A program made the position numbers and the translations under genes. From an uncultured Fibrobacter sp. (lineage in GTDB: Bacteria > Fibrobacterota > Fibrobacteria > Fibrobacterales > Fibrobacteraceae): a stretch of 64,000 nucleotides of DNA. Shown here in pieces: positions 17,201 to 25,242 of this stretch (position 1 is its first letter; each line of letters begins with the position of its first letter). The DNA lies in the NCBI RefSeq assembly GCF_900316465.1, contig NZ_ONDD01000003.1, positions 132,987 to 196,986 on the forward strand. The letters are read 5' to 3'. The notes under the pieces are model-generated. The model was not told where the DNA came from. It did not search any database and was given only the letters and a program-made list of their open reading frames with translations.

Positions 17201-18507
17201 ACATTACCTCTGACGAATATGAACGCGAAGTTCCTGTTCAGGTGGTTGACAGATTTCCGATGGTTCAGAATGTGGAATACTGGGATACCGATGGCGATGG
17301 CGTTCTCGACCAGATCGTGACCGTGTTCGACAAGAAGTTGACAAAGGAAGATCTCGATGGATCGCTCTACATGAGCTTCCCGTGGTACAGCTATCGCGGA
17401 ATGATGATCCAGTTGCAGGCTCAGCCTGAAAACATGAAGATCGATCCGAAGGATTCGACTCGCGTTGTCTGGGATGTTATCTCGACGACAAGGCTTGCTT
17501 CTGGTATCACGAGCATTCCGGAAGACTTGCCGCAGGCAACGGTCTATACCTACTACAAGATCTTTGGCGAAACCTTCGTGAACGAAGACGTGGCTCCGCT
17601 GGTTGACAAGATGGCACCGGTCGTTGCTAGCGCAACGCTCAGCTACGGCAAGAAGGCCGATACTCTTGAAATCAAGTTCTCGGAACCGATTCTCACGAAG
17701 AAGCTTAAGGGAACCGATTACTTCTCCTATATTCATGGCGAAGAAACAATCGAGCTGACCCCGACAAGAATTGACTGGTCTCCGGATGGCCTTACCGCAA
17801 AGCTCGTCTTTAACGGTAGCGATGGCACGATTATGCCGGGTGACTCCATTGTGGTCCATAAGGGTGCTAAGGATGCAATTAAGGATAACTACGGTAACAT
17901 CGCTGGTGAAAATCCGCAGGCGGTTATTATCGGTGGTCTCTTGAACCACTTGGTCGAAGCCACTCAGATGGGTACTTTCGACATCAATGATGATACCCCG
18001 AAGGAAGATGCTGACGGCAAGAGCTACACGCTGCAGACTGTCAGCTCTGTGAACCTGCGCTATGTGCCGGGATCGACGACCAAGGAAGATATGGAAAAGG
18101 AGGGCGCGCTTGGACAGTTGGTGCAGCTCGGCGAACGCTTTGTACCGCAGCTCCTGGACCGTGCCCAGGTATCTGCCGACGGTACGTATGATCCGTCTGT
18201 GCTCGATTCCTTGAAGCCCGAAGATGTGTACATCTCGTTCATCGTGAACTACTTCGATCACTTGGGCCAGTACGTGAACGACACCATTATCACGGTGCCT
18301 TGCGAAAGCCCGAAGTTCGGCGGTAACTGCCTTGAAACCGACAAGAAGGTCTTTGTGAACTGGAACTTCAAGGATCACAAGGGACGTTTCGTTGGAACGG
18401 GCGTGTACACCGTGCAGTTCAAGATGGTTGTCCGCTACGAAGACAAGAAGATTGTCGAAGAGATCAAGGACAAGTGGGGCGTCCGCCGCAAGAAACACAA
18501 GAAGTAG
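14284..18507 (+). CDS. Giant exported protein with beta-propeller-like N-part, Ser/Gly/Asn repeat linker and calcium loops
   Basis: 1407 residues. Signal peptide MRKTFKYFSMVLLSAAASYAAG. About residues 25-420 hold repeated beta-strand motifs (PDGDLLVAGQGERIFKV, PKGDNLWAAGIPGYLYRF) suggesting a propeller. A low-complexity linker of roughly residues 435-600 follows, built on an NLSSGGNGNSSAGDGTSS repeat. The C-terminal ~800 residues carry loops DTDGDMDLDYVEI (near 780) and DTDGDGVLDQIVTVFDKKL (near 1003), and an Ig-like stretch APVVASATLSYG...LEIKFSEPI. The last ~70 residues (GNCLETDKKVFVNWNFKDHKGRFVGTGVYTVQF) match the end of the preceding gene's product, so the two are paralogous at their C-termini and probably exported and displayed alike. 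Function unknown; adhesion is a guess. Confidence 0.8.
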   Translation: MRKTFKYFSMVLLSAAASYAAGVDYPTPENPATGIWIQQIGDIVPHSATKATLYYTKYEQSDRVKSISYQYNGAGYLLMKPSDKKTLCTEGDGMEGADGIVHHPDGDLLVAGQGERIFKVSKTAKENGGACRVARATPATRKGGFWHLMMDPKGDNLWAAGIPGYLYRFSTKTDPQNNNFATTGYQVELRPKGPKHTSEEDKKLATVIWDGDGTAFFTRSDYFGGGCEAGGGYRACTEQERKNKNNLKDSYFGVFTDTTWVTVTNANRGTYGGNVGDKVITSVDTKVLIDSLEGAHGGAYDTYSKTIFVFGGSRIVQIQPYREGGEVKAKVVATIDLREYFFEESKTNLSGPRTSGVGWRLDQGTTDGYGHLFVASNTGHMIFVDYAANPKKLINDNVLIHVQWIDNYLDDLAPLSGVGVIREGGNSGGDEEFSSASQSSSSLVEYHESSSSAKSSSSGGSNLSSGGNGNSSAGDGTSSGGNGNGSSSSDGSSNLSSGGNGNSSAGDGTSSGGNGNGSSSSDGSSNLSSGGNGNSSAGDGTSSAGNGNGSSGNDGSSSNSNGNGSSSSEQGNGEDVGGNSSSSRTIGTGEDEGESSSSRGQYFGAEDYDEDPGTGFDEYPSADDFEKGDSLVSKTVVLSPTDPDPSDPNVVVVNGNHYKLTNDPKGIPMDLRYNSGLDSAKVGDVVAITLDKDKVKKYFDSPDSLRIVSKTGVKIVDPTDGSKNESLVVNADGSVTIFVTADEVVQGGSIKVYGGNEMVIIDNINFYDPIPDTRVGYIKDTDGDMDLDYVEILLDDTLSSSYYLDGVKLVIGKDTLNCVNPMLNTARDRILVSRVDESLPLPGVGEFPKDAKALVIYGDKASDGATYVRESAIVEVGSNVIKDAFAIRNANGLDSLFLQYNIDLFPVDIGMPEMLVMIKQSAERYGFDVDQIKKVYMPAKDIVILVGKNFKLKGSDKDSVSLYPGVTFTNLPYITSDEYEREVPVQVVDRFPMVQNVEYWDTDGDGVLDQIVTVFDKKLTKEDLDGSLYMSFPWYSYRGMMIQLQAQPENMKIDPKDSTRVVWDVISTTRLASGITSIPEDLPQATVYTYYKIFGETFVNEDVAPLVDKMAPVVASATLSYGKKADTLEIKFSEPILTKKLKGTDYFSYIHGEETIELTPTRIDWSPDGLTAKLVFNGSDGTIMPGDSIVVHKGAKDAIKDNYGNIAGENPQAVIIGGLLNHLVEATQMGTFDINDDTPKEDADGKSYTLQTVSSVNLRYVPGSTTKEDMEKEGALGQLVQLGERFVPQLLDRAQVSADGTYDPSVLDSLKPEDVYISFIVNYFDHLGQYVNDTIITVPCESPKFGGNCLETDKKVFVNWNFKDHKGRFVGTGVYTVQFKMVVRYEDKKIVEEIKDKWGVRRKKHKK
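15664..15942 (+). repeat. In-frame 96-bp tandem repeat, about three units
   Basis: Units begin at 15664, 15760 and 15856, each encoding 32 residues rich in Ser, Gly and Asn. Units 1 and 2 are almost identical; unit 3 diverges after about 60 bases. Confidence 0.85.
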
Positions 18508-18563
18508 GGGCGGCTGCGCCGCAGTTAATAGTACTCAGTTACGAGTTCTGAGCAAAAAAATGA

Positions 18564-18592
18564 AAAGTGATCGCCTTCGGCGGTCACTTTTT
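18564..18592 (+). terminator. Terminator of the giant exported-protein operon
   Basis: AGTGATCGCC-ttc-GGCGGTCACT followed by TTTT, 57 bases after the stop codon. Confidence 0.85.
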
Positions 18593-18605
18593 GTATAAGC
18601 ATAAA

Positions 18606-18634
18606 AGAAAACGTCTGAATTATCTTCAGACGTT
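18606..18634 (-). terminator. Terminator of the sigma factor gene
   Basis: Minus strand AACGTCTGAA-gata-TTCAGACGTT followed by TTCTTTT, about 80 bases after the sigma gene stop. Between it and the gene lies a GGGGGC-gga-GCCCC hairpin (18675-18690) similar to others in the window. Confidence 0.8.
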
Positions 18635-18712
18635 AAATGGTTTTAGATTGTTGCGCGAATGTGGAAAAGGGGTCCAGGGGGCGGAGCCCCATGCGTCATA
18701 GGCAGCGATTAA

Positions 18713-19525
18713 TTATTTATTAATCGCTGCGAGGAATGCGTCCTTCTTGTCCTGCAAGAATTCCTTGCTGTTGTATTTGCGGATACGGCGGAGAGCCTGG
18801 TCACGCAACTGACGGACGCGTTCGTGGGAAATGTTCATGGATTCGCCCACTTCACGAAGCGTCTGCGGAGCTTCCTGGTTGATGCCGAAGATGCCGGTAA
18901 TCACCTTGGCTTCGCGTTCCGGAAGCTGTTCCATGAGGTCGCGGGCCAAAGCTTCGACGCTCTGGATTTCGGATTCGTTTTCCGGGTTCGTTGCGGTACC
19001 GTCGGGGAGCACTTCGGCATACGTTGCCTTGGAGTCTGCCTTGAGCGGGCTGTCGAACGAAACGCCACGCTGACCGATCTGGATAAGTTCGCGGATTTCT
19101 TCGTTGATTTCCTTACCGCGGCTCTGTTCGTGCAAAGCCTTACGCACGCGGAGGTGCTGGTTAGCCGGCAAACGAATCAGGTTGCCCTGTTCGTTAATGG
19201 CACGGGTAATGTATGCCTTAATCCACCACACGCCGTAACTGATGAACTTAAGACCACGGGTATGTTCAAAGGATTCGATAGCACGTACAAGACCCATGGC
19301 GCCTTCGCTCACCAAGTCCGGCAGCGGAATCGGGCAACCACGGTATTGAATAGCGACTTTCAAAACGAAACGCATGTTGGCAGAAATAAGCTTCTTACGG
19401 GCGATCTTGTCGCCTTCTTTAGCTTTCTGGAACAGAATCTGCTCTTCTTCACGAGAGAGGGGAGCTGTGCGTCTAATATCTTCGAGGTAACGTTTTAGAG
19501 TAGTATCAGTAGAATCAATATGCAT
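18713..19525 (-). CDS. Primary-like RNA polymerase sigma-70 factor (short form, no region 1.1)
   Basis: 270 residues with regions 1.2 to 4.2 in order: LKRYLEDIRRTAPLSREEE (1.2), ISANMRFVLKVAIQYRG (2.1-2.2), PDLVSEGAMGLVRAIESFEHTRGLKFISYGVWWIKAYITRAI (2.2-2.4), IRLPANQHLRVRKAL (3.0), LREVGESMNISHERVRQLRDQALRRI (4.2 helix-turn-helix). There is no acidic region 1.1, and region 2.4 has WWIKAYITRAI where E. coli sigma-70 has WWIRQAITRSI, so the Gln that reads the -10 element is replaced. This resembles Bacteroidetes primary sigma factors and agrees with the TAnnTTTG boxes in the window. It may be the housekeeping sigma factor (rpoD/sigA), but another copy elsewhere cannot be excluded. Confidence 0.9.
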   Translation of the reverse strand: MHIDSTDTTLKRYLEDIRRTAPLSREEEQILFQKAKEGDKIARKKLISANMRFVLKVAIQYRGCPIPLPDLVSEGAMGLVRAIESFEHTRGLKFISYGVWWIKAYITRAINEQGNLIRLPANQHLRVRKALHEQSRGKEINEEIRELIQIGQRGVSFDSPLKADSKATYAEVLPDGTATNPENESEIQSVEALARDLMEQLPEREAKVITGIFGINQEAPQTLREVGESMNISHERVRQLRDQALRRIRKYNSKEFLQDKKDAFLAAINK

Positions 19526-20003
19526 TTTATAACCTTACATCCTTAATATCGTATTTTTTTAAGCAAGATGCGTGCCAAAAGTGTAAAAAATTTGCAAAGT
19601 GTATCAAATTTCCCGTATATTGTCACACTTTCATGAATTTTGTCTCCAAATTTAGAAAAGTTGTCTGTGAATTTCAACTATTGTCGTGAATTTGTGACAT
19701 TTACCGAGCTTGGGGGGGGCGCAGACATAGTGTGTGCGGACTTATGAGAAAATTTGGGGTTTTAGGGGCTTGCCCCCTAGGAGAGGGGGTAAAGGAGGAC
19801 TCGTCGATGGCCTGGCCGCTAAGCGAACATTCCGGAACGGCCATGTGAGCGTGCGGAGCAGGCTGAGTCGAGGCCGTATTTAGGGGGAGGCATACCCCTT
19901 ACAGACCGTTCGGCTCTATTTCTAACAAAAAAAATGTAATGTTGCCACACGGCAAAAATTGAATTCCAAATTTTGAATTCCGAATTAGTATATTTTACAC
20001 GCT
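19526..20003. other. 478-base intergenic region with repeat elements
   Basis: The left ~170 bases are AT-rich and should carry the sigma gene promoter. From about 19700 the base composition shifts to G-rich, with a repeat family B hairpin (19762-19790) and further imperfect inverted repeats (GGCCTGGCCG near 19808; GGGGGAGG/CCCCTT near 19883). No open frame with coding character was found. A TATATTTT box (19989-19996) precedes the methyltransferase start by 7 bases. Confidence 0.5.
19762..19790. repeat. Intergenic repeat, family B copy 1
   Basis: TTAGGGGC-tt-GCCCCCTAGGAGA followed by GGGGGT. The second copy is at 48185-48211, with the same order of hairpin, CCTAGGAGA and G-run. Confidence 0.6.
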
Positions 20004-20783
20004 ATGTCTATTAAAGAACCTGATCAGTCTGTCTGGAACAGATTTTGGCAACAGAAGAACGATATGGACAAGGTTTATCCTTCGTCCCCGTCTGTGTTGA
20101 ATACGATTAAGAAGAATTTTAAGCTCGAAGGCCTCAAGGTTTTGGAAGTGGGTGCCGGTACCGGTCGCGATAGTGCCGAACTGGCCCGCTTGGGTGCCGA
20201 CGTCTACGTGCTCGATTACGCCGAAAACAGTTTGAAAATTGTGGATGCCATTCGCGCGAAAGATAACCTTTACGATAACCTGAAGCTTGTGCGTGGCGAT
20301 GCGTTCAAGGCTCCGTTCCCGGATTGCACTTTTGACTTGGTGTTCCATCAGGGCTTGGCCGAACATTTTAAGGATTCGCTCCCGCTGATCAAGGAAAACT
20401 ACCGCATTCTAAAGCATGGTGGCCATTGTCTGTGCGACGTGCCGCAGACCGTTCACCCGTACACCGTTATCAAGCATATTCTGATTGCGATGGACAAGTG
20501 GTTTGCCGGTTGGGAAAAACAGTTCACCATGCCGCAGCTCAAGAAGCTCATGACCGATGCGGGCTTTGAATGCGTTTACGATTATGGCGACTGGATGCGT
20601 CCGAACCTGTTCTACCGCATTGTGCGCGAAGTGGGCTTCAAGGTGGGTGTGGAACTGCCGAAGTATCCGCTGCAGGGGTCTGCTTACCAGAAGGTCAAGG
20701 ACAAGATTCTTGATTCTCTCGAAAACAATTCGCTTATGCACTACACGCAGTTGTGCATTGGAGTCTTGGGCAAGAAGCCCTAG
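20004..20783 (+). CDS. Class I SAM-dependent methyltransferase
   Basis: 259 residues. Motif I is VLEVGAGTGRDSAELARLGA (about 47-66), followed by VYVLDYAENSL (motif II acidic residue), KAPFPDCTFDLVFHQGLAEHF and YRILKHGGHCLCDVPQ. These define a Rossmann-fold methyltransferase of the Methyltransf_11/25 type; the substrate cannot be read. It lies 3 bases upstream of a glycosyltransferase and a flippase-like membrane protein gene, which suggests a role in modifying a glycolipid or surface saccharide (inference). A TATATTTT box lies 7 bases before the ATG and no ribosome binding site is visible. Confidence 0.85.
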   Translation: MSIKEPDQSVWNRFWQQKNDMDKVYPSSPSVLNTIKKNFKLEGLKVLEVGAGTGRDSAELARLGADVYVLDYAENSLKIVDAIRAKDNLYDNLKLVRGDAFKAPFPDCTFDLVFHQGLAEHFKDSLPLIKENYRILKHGGHCLCDVPQTVHPYTVIKHILIAMDKWFAGWEKQFTMPQLKKLMTDAGFECVYDYGDWMRPNLFYRIVREVGFKVGVELPKYPLQGSAYQKVKDKILDSLENNSLMHYTQLCIGVLGKKP

Positions 20784-20786
20784 CCG

Positions 20787-21923
20787 ATGAACATCCTTGT
20801 AGTTAATTACCGCGACCGGATGCACCCTGCTGCAGGGGGCGCCGAAAAGCACCTTCACCGTATTTTTTCGCAGATTGTAGAAGCGGGGCACAAGGTTGTG
20901 CTCTTCACGACGGCGTTCGCTGGTTGCAAGGCTCGCGAGACGGTCGATGGAATCGAGGTGATTCGCAAGGGCGGTGATTTGCTGTTCCAGCTGACGACGG
21001 CGATGAATATTCGCAAGCTGGACCGTGAATTCAATTTTGATGTGGTGGTCGAGGACTTGAACAAGCTTCCGCTGTTTACGCCGTTCTTGACCAAGAAACC
21101 CGTGGTGGTGCAGATGCACCATTTGTGGCGTGGCTCTATTTTCCATGAGGCATCGTTCCCGATAGCCTTTATGGTGTGGGCGTTCGAAAGCATTATTCCG
21201 TGGTTCTACCGCAAACAACCGTTTGTGGTGGTGAGCCCGAGTACCAAGTACGAACTTCAAGAAATTGGAATCGAGGAAGACCGCATTTCGGTGATTTATA
21301 ATGGTTCCGACGATGTGGATCCGTCGCAGGTTGTGACGACCGAAGACGTGCCGAGTACGCCGTACTTTTTGTGGCTTTCTCGCGTGCACCGCTATAAGGG
21401 GATTTGGACGGCGCTTGAAGCGTTCGAAGAATTTGCCGAGAACCATCCGGATGTAAAGCTTGTGGTGGCGGGCGATGGTCCGCTCCTGAAAAAGATTCCG
21501 GCGTGGCTTAAGGAACGCGGGCTTACGGAACGTGTTGATCTTTTGGGATTTGTATCGCCGTCGAAAAAGCGAGCCCTGCTGCGAAATGCGGTGGCACTCT
21601 TGCAGACCAGCTACAAGGAAGGCTGGGGGCTTACTGTTGTAGAAGCTGCAAGACTTGGAACGACGACGATTGCAAGCGATGTGCCGGGGCTTCGCGATAG
21701 CGTTAGAAACGGCGAAACGGGACTCTTGTTCCCGGTGGGGGATTTTCATACTTGTGCGTCCGAAATGGACAGGCTTTATAGCGACGACGATTTGCGCACG
21801 AGACTTTCGGCGGCGGCAAAAAGCTATGCGGGCGAGTTCCGCTGGGACATTGCAGCCGAGAAGACTCTCGATCTTTTGCAGGACGCCGTTATAGAGCGAC
21901 AAGTGGGGGGAGGAAATGAGTAA
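20787..21923 (+). CDS. Family 4 glycosyltransferase
   Basis: 378 residues, GT-B fold. The N-domain starts MNILVVNYRDRMHPAAGGAEKHLHRI, with the Gly-rich acceptor loop. The C-domain has FLWLSRVHRYKGIWTALEAF, LVVAGDGPLLKKI and the EX7E-type donor site KEGWGLTVVEAARLGTTTIA, typical of the Glycos_transf_1 family. It transfers a sugar from a nucleotide- or lipid-linked donor, probably at the cytoplasmic face of the membrane. It overlaps the next gene by 8 bases, showing translational coupling with the flippase-like protein. Confidence 0.88.
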   Translation: MNILVVNYRDRMHPAAGGAEKHLHRIFSQIVEAGHKVVLFTTAFAGCKARETVDGIEVIRKGGDLLFQLTTAMNIRKLDREFNFDVVVEDLNKLPLFTPFLTKKPVVVQMHHLWRGSIFHEASFPIAFMVWAFESIIPWFYRKQPFVVVSPSTKYELQEIGIEEDRISVIYNGSDDVDPSQVVTTEDVPSTPYFLWLSRVHRYKGIWTALEAFEEFAENHPDVKLVVAGDGPLLKKIPAWLKERGLTERVDLLGFVSPSKKRALLRNAVALLQTSYKEGWGLTVVEAARLGTTTIASDVPGLRDSVRNGETGLLFPVGDFHTCASEMDRLYSDDDLRTRLSAAAKSYAGEFRWDIAAEKTLDLLQDAVIERQVGGGNE

Positions 21924-22938
21924 AATGAATGGCCGACTTAAATCGGCGTTGATTTTTTGTTTGAAGTTAGTCGTGACGGCAGTTCCGGCCTACTTTGTGT
22001 ACCGAAATATCGTGATGGCTCCGGACTGGAGCGTCGATGACTTGTACACGCTGTTTAGTACGCATAGCATTTGGCCTTTGTTTGTTGCGCTTTTGTGCCT
22101 TGGACTTTCGAACTTTACGGCGTGCCTGCAGTGGAAACATTTGCTTGAAAAGCAGAACGTGAAGCTCGGTTACGGGCATTTGCTCAAGCTTTATTACGTG
22201 GGCTTGTTCTTCAATAACTTTATGCCGGGCAATGTGGGTGGCGATGCCAAGAAGGTTTATGACATCCGCATGCAGGGTGGTCAGGATTCCGTGGGCGCTG
22301 GGCTTACGGCGACCTTCTTTGATCGCCTTTACGGGCTGTTCTTTATTACGCTGTTTGCGCTTGCGATGGGCTTGTTGTTTTTTATGCACGATGAAGCTCA
22401 GCGCTCGTTCATGTGGCCCTCGGTTTGGATTTTCCTGGGATTCTGCGCGCTGTTTGCCGCCCTTTGCAGCCGTAGGCTCGGGCGCTTGCTGTGCAAGGTG
22501 CTTACGAAGATTTTTCCGAAAAAGATTAACGAACGCCTGATTCACATGTTCGAACGGTTCCAACACTTTCGTTCGGCAAAGCTCTTGGTGTCTATCAACT
22601 TGCTTTCGGCGGTGACTCAGGGCCTTCGAATCTTGGTGCACTATTTTTGCGGAATCGCGGTCGGTGTGGACCTCTCGATTTCGTGGTATTTTTACTACAT
22701 CCCGCTGGTTGCAATCGTGAGTGCGCTCCCGATATCAATTGGCGGTTTTGGCCCGCGTGAACTTTTGGCGCAGTCGCTGTTTGCTCGTGCCGGAGTGCCT
22801 GGGCTTGAATCGGTGGTGATTCAGCTGCTTGCTTACTTAGTGAGTTTGGTGCTGAGCCTGTTCGGCGCATTCGTATTTTTGCTTGGCGGAACGCCTGCGA
22901 CAAATACGCCTGCTAAGACTACGGGCGAGCCGAAATAA
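21916..22938 (+). CDS. Flippase-like / lysylphosphatidylglycerol synthase TM-region family membrane protein
   Basis: 340 residues with about eight hydrophobic helices. It shows the family's conserved segments LLKLYYVGLFFNNFMPGNVGGDAKKVYDI (residues ~75-105) and VSALPISIGGFGPREL (~265-280), as in the UPF0104/PF03706 (AglD-like, MprF N-domain) family. Members are thought to move or handle lipid-linked sugars or aminoacyl-lipids across the membrane. The coupling to a GT4 glycosyltransferase and a methyltransferase supports a glycolipid role here; the exact substrate is unknown. Confidence 0.85.
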   Translation: MSKMNGRLKSALIFCLKLVVTAVPAYFVYRNIVMAPDWSVDDLYTLFSTHSIWPLFVALLCLGLSNFTACLQWKHLLEKQNVKLGYGHLLKLYYVGLFFNNFMPGNVGGDAKKVYDIRMQGGQDSVGAGLTATFFDRLYGLFFITLFALAMGLLFFMHDEAQRSFMWPSVWIFLGFCALFAALCSRRLGRLLCKVLTKIFPKKINERLIHMFERFQHFRSAKLLVSINLLSAVTQGLRILVHYFCGIAVGVDLSISWYFYYIPLVAIVSALPISIGGFGPRELLAQSLFARAGVPGLESVVIQLLAYLVSLVLSLFGAFVFLLGGTPATNTPAKTTGEPK

Positions 22939-23037
22939 TTCGACGGCGCAGGCCTTGAACAGACGTTGGGGCGTGCGACGGTTTTTAAATAGCGGTGGCG
23001 ATTTACATGTACTTCGCCCCATTCCATACGAGGCGTT

Positions 23038-25242
23038 ATGGACGCCGAAGAAATCCTGAAAGGGTTGAATTCTGACCAGCGTGCAGCGGTGCTGCACGAC
23101 CATGAACGAGGTGCACAACTTTTGATTTTGGCGGGGGCCGGCTCGGGCAAGACTTCCGTCTTGACCAAGCGAATCCAGTATAGGATTCTTTGCGGTGTAG
23201 AACCTGAAAAAATCTTGGCGCTGACTTTCACCGCAAAGGCCGCCGCCGAAATGCGGGAACGCGTGCAAAAGCTGTTCCCGAATGCGGGCGTGCGATTGTG
23301 TACGTTCCATTCGCTTGCGCTTTACATGCTGAAGTGCAAGGTACCGTGCGGGAAAAAGGGTGGCGCGGGCGGCGAGTGCCCGGCTTATGAACTGCTTGGC
23401 TTCAAGAAAATTCCTTCGCCGACGGAGTCTTCGGAACGTGAATTTTCACAGGCGCTTTCGAAGCTCAAGTTGAAGGTCAAAGTGTCGCGGGAAAACTTGT
23501 TTTCGGACTGCTATGGCGCGGCGGTGTCGGCGAAACTGCAACCGCTTCGTGAAGCGGTTCTGGAATCGGGCCAAGTCGTTTTTGAAGACTTAATCTATTC
23601 GGCGATTCAATTGCTCGAAACCAACGAAACGGCGCGGGATTACTTTCGCGAACAGTGGAAAGAAATATTGGTGGACGAGTACCAAGATATAAATCCCTCG
23701 CAGTATCGCTTGGTGAAAGGTTTGCTCGGCGATAGAAAGCAACTGTTTGTCGTAGGTGATGATGATCAAGCCATTTACGGGTTTCGCGGCGCCGACATCG
23801 GAAACATCGAACGCTTTTGTGAAGACTTCAAGGAGTCAACGCAGATTCGCTTGGAATGGAATTACCGCTCGGTGCCGAATGTGCTCTATTTGGCAAATGA
23901 TATTTTCAAGAATAAGCCGATTCACCTGCGCAAGATGCTCCGGGCTGGCAACTTGAACGGTTCCGGCGGAAATCCGCTCTATAAGGAAAATCGTAAACCC
24001 GAGATCTGGGAATCCGATAACCCCGTCGAAGAAATTCAGAAGATTGTCGTGTCCATCAAGGAACTTCGTGAAGGCTATGACCTTGCCTGGAAAAACTTTG
24101 CGATTTTGGTTCGCTACAACCGTCAGCGCCTTTATTACGAGCAGGCTCTCCGCGACTATAACATTCCGATTGCAGGCGACGTGATGACAGATACAGGCGA
24201 TGCTTCGCCCGAGATGACGGTTGAAGACGGTGTGCATATAGAGACTGTGCATGCATCCAAGGGACTCCAGTATGCGGTGGTGTATTACGCGGGCTTATGC
24301 GAAAAACTCACGCCCGGAGAATGTACGGGAGACAGTAAAGCCCGAAAACGCCAGCTAGATGAGGAACGAAGGCTTTATTACGTGGGGGTGACCCGTGCCG
24401 AGGCCTGCCTGTTTTTGTTATATTGCAAGCGTAGATTCTGGAAAGGCAAATTGCGAAGGTTTCGGCGTTCGAGATTTTTGCCTCACGAAAGAAATCGAAG
24501 TACGGAATGGAGTATGCCTGTAATCTTGTTTAAAATTTATGTGGCGGTTGCGGTGTTGGGATATATGCTTTTTTATATCTTGACGCTTCCGTTTACGACG
24601 CTTTATCACGGAAAAAATTTTGACGCATGGCTTGACCGCAAGATTCAGGATTTTTCAAGATACTGCATGAAGGTGCTGCGCGTAGACTTGACGATTGAAG
24701 ATCAGGCGCAGCTCGGTAAAGTGGATTGGAGCCGCCCGGTGTTCGTTGTCGGGAACCATAATTCGTTTGCGGATATTCCGATTGTCTTTTTGGCTCTCCA
24801 GAAGACCGTGGGTTTTGTTGCGAAAAAGTCGCTCGGTCGTATTCCGTTCTTGCATTTTTGGATGCTCAAAATCGGTTGCGTCTTGGTGAACCGCGAAAAG
24901 GGCGGTGCCGCCAAGGCGGTGCGCCAGGCAGTTTCTGAAAGAGGAAACTCGGCACGCGTGTTTATATTCCCTGAAGGCACTCGCAGTAAGACTGGTGCGC
25001 TTGGCACTTTCAAGAGTGGCGTATTCCGCTTTGCTTGCGAAAACGATGCCTTCATGTTGCCGCTTGTCATCAAGGGCTCGGGCCCCGTGTGGGAACGCCG
25101 TAAGGATACCAAGCGTTGCAAGGTGAATGTGAAGGTGCTTGCACCAATCGATGTTCTGGAGTGCCGCAAAGAAAACGAAAAGTTTGACCCCAAGATTCAC
25201 ATGCTCCCCATGGTCCACAAGATGATGGAGGATGCCCTGTGA
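23038..25242 (+). CDS. UvrD-type helicase (no 2B domain) in frame with a PlsC acyltransferase
   Basis: One uninterrupted frame of 734 residues. Residues 1-490 are an SF1A helicase with all motifs: LNSDQRAAV (Q), GAGSGKTS (Walker A), ALTFTAKAAAEM (Ia), VDEYQDIN (II), GDDDQAIYGFRGAD (III), WNYRSVPNVLYLAN (IV), IETVHASKGLQY (V), VGVTRAEA (VI). Between the IV-side strand and motif V only ~20 residues remain where UvrD and Rep carry the ~200-residue 2B domain. Residues ~493-734 are a complete 1-acylglycerol-3-phosphate acyltransferase: membrane helix VAVAVLGYMLFYILTLPF, VGNHNSFADIP (HX4D), FPEGTRSKTG. An internal ATG at 24514 preceded by GGAATGGAGT could start a separate acyltransferase. The 4-base overlap with murI suggests an operon. 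Whether the product is one fused protein or two is open. Confidence 0.75.
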   Translation: MDAEEILKGLNSDQRAAVLHDHERGAQLLILAGAGSGKTSVLTKRIQYRILCGVEPEKILALTFTAKAAAEMRERVQKLFPNAGVRLCTFHSLALYMLKCKVPCGKKGGAGGECPAYELLGFKKIPSPTESSEREFSQALSKLKLKVKVSRENLFSDCYGAAVSAKLQPLREAVLESGQVVFEDLIYSAIQLLETNETARDYFREQWKEILVDEYQDINPSQYRLVKGLLGDRKQLFVVGDDDQAIYGFRGADIGNIERFCEDFKESTQIRLEWNYRSVPNVLYLANDIFKNKPIHLRKMLRAGNLNGSGGNPLYKENRKPEIWESDNPVEEIQKIVVSIKELREGYDLAWKNFAILVRYNRQRLYYEQALRDYNIPIAGDVMTDTGDASPEMTVEDGVHIETVHASKGLQYAVVYYAGLCEKLTPGECTGDSKARKRQLDEERRLYYVGVTRAEACLFLLYCKRRFWKGKLRRFRRSRFLPHERNRSTEWSMPVILFKIYVAVAVLGYMLFYILTLPFTTLYHGKNFDAWLDRKIQDFSRYCMKVLRVDLTIEDQAQLGKVDWSRPVFVVGNHNSFADIPIVFLALQKTVGFVAKKSLGRIPFLHFWMLKIGCVLVNREKGGAAKAVRQAVSERGNSARVFIFPEGTRSKTGALGTFKSGVFRFACENDAFMLPLVIKGSGPVWERRKDTKRCKVNVKVLAPIDVLECRKENEKFDPKIHMLPMVHKMMEDAL

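Noticed and set aside
12242..18498. Long antisense frames (684, 645 and 534 codons) opposite the two giant exported-protein genes
   Set aside because: They mirror Asp/Gly-rich coding sequence and contain no signal peptide or domain; the sense genes have signal peptides, linkers and shared ends.
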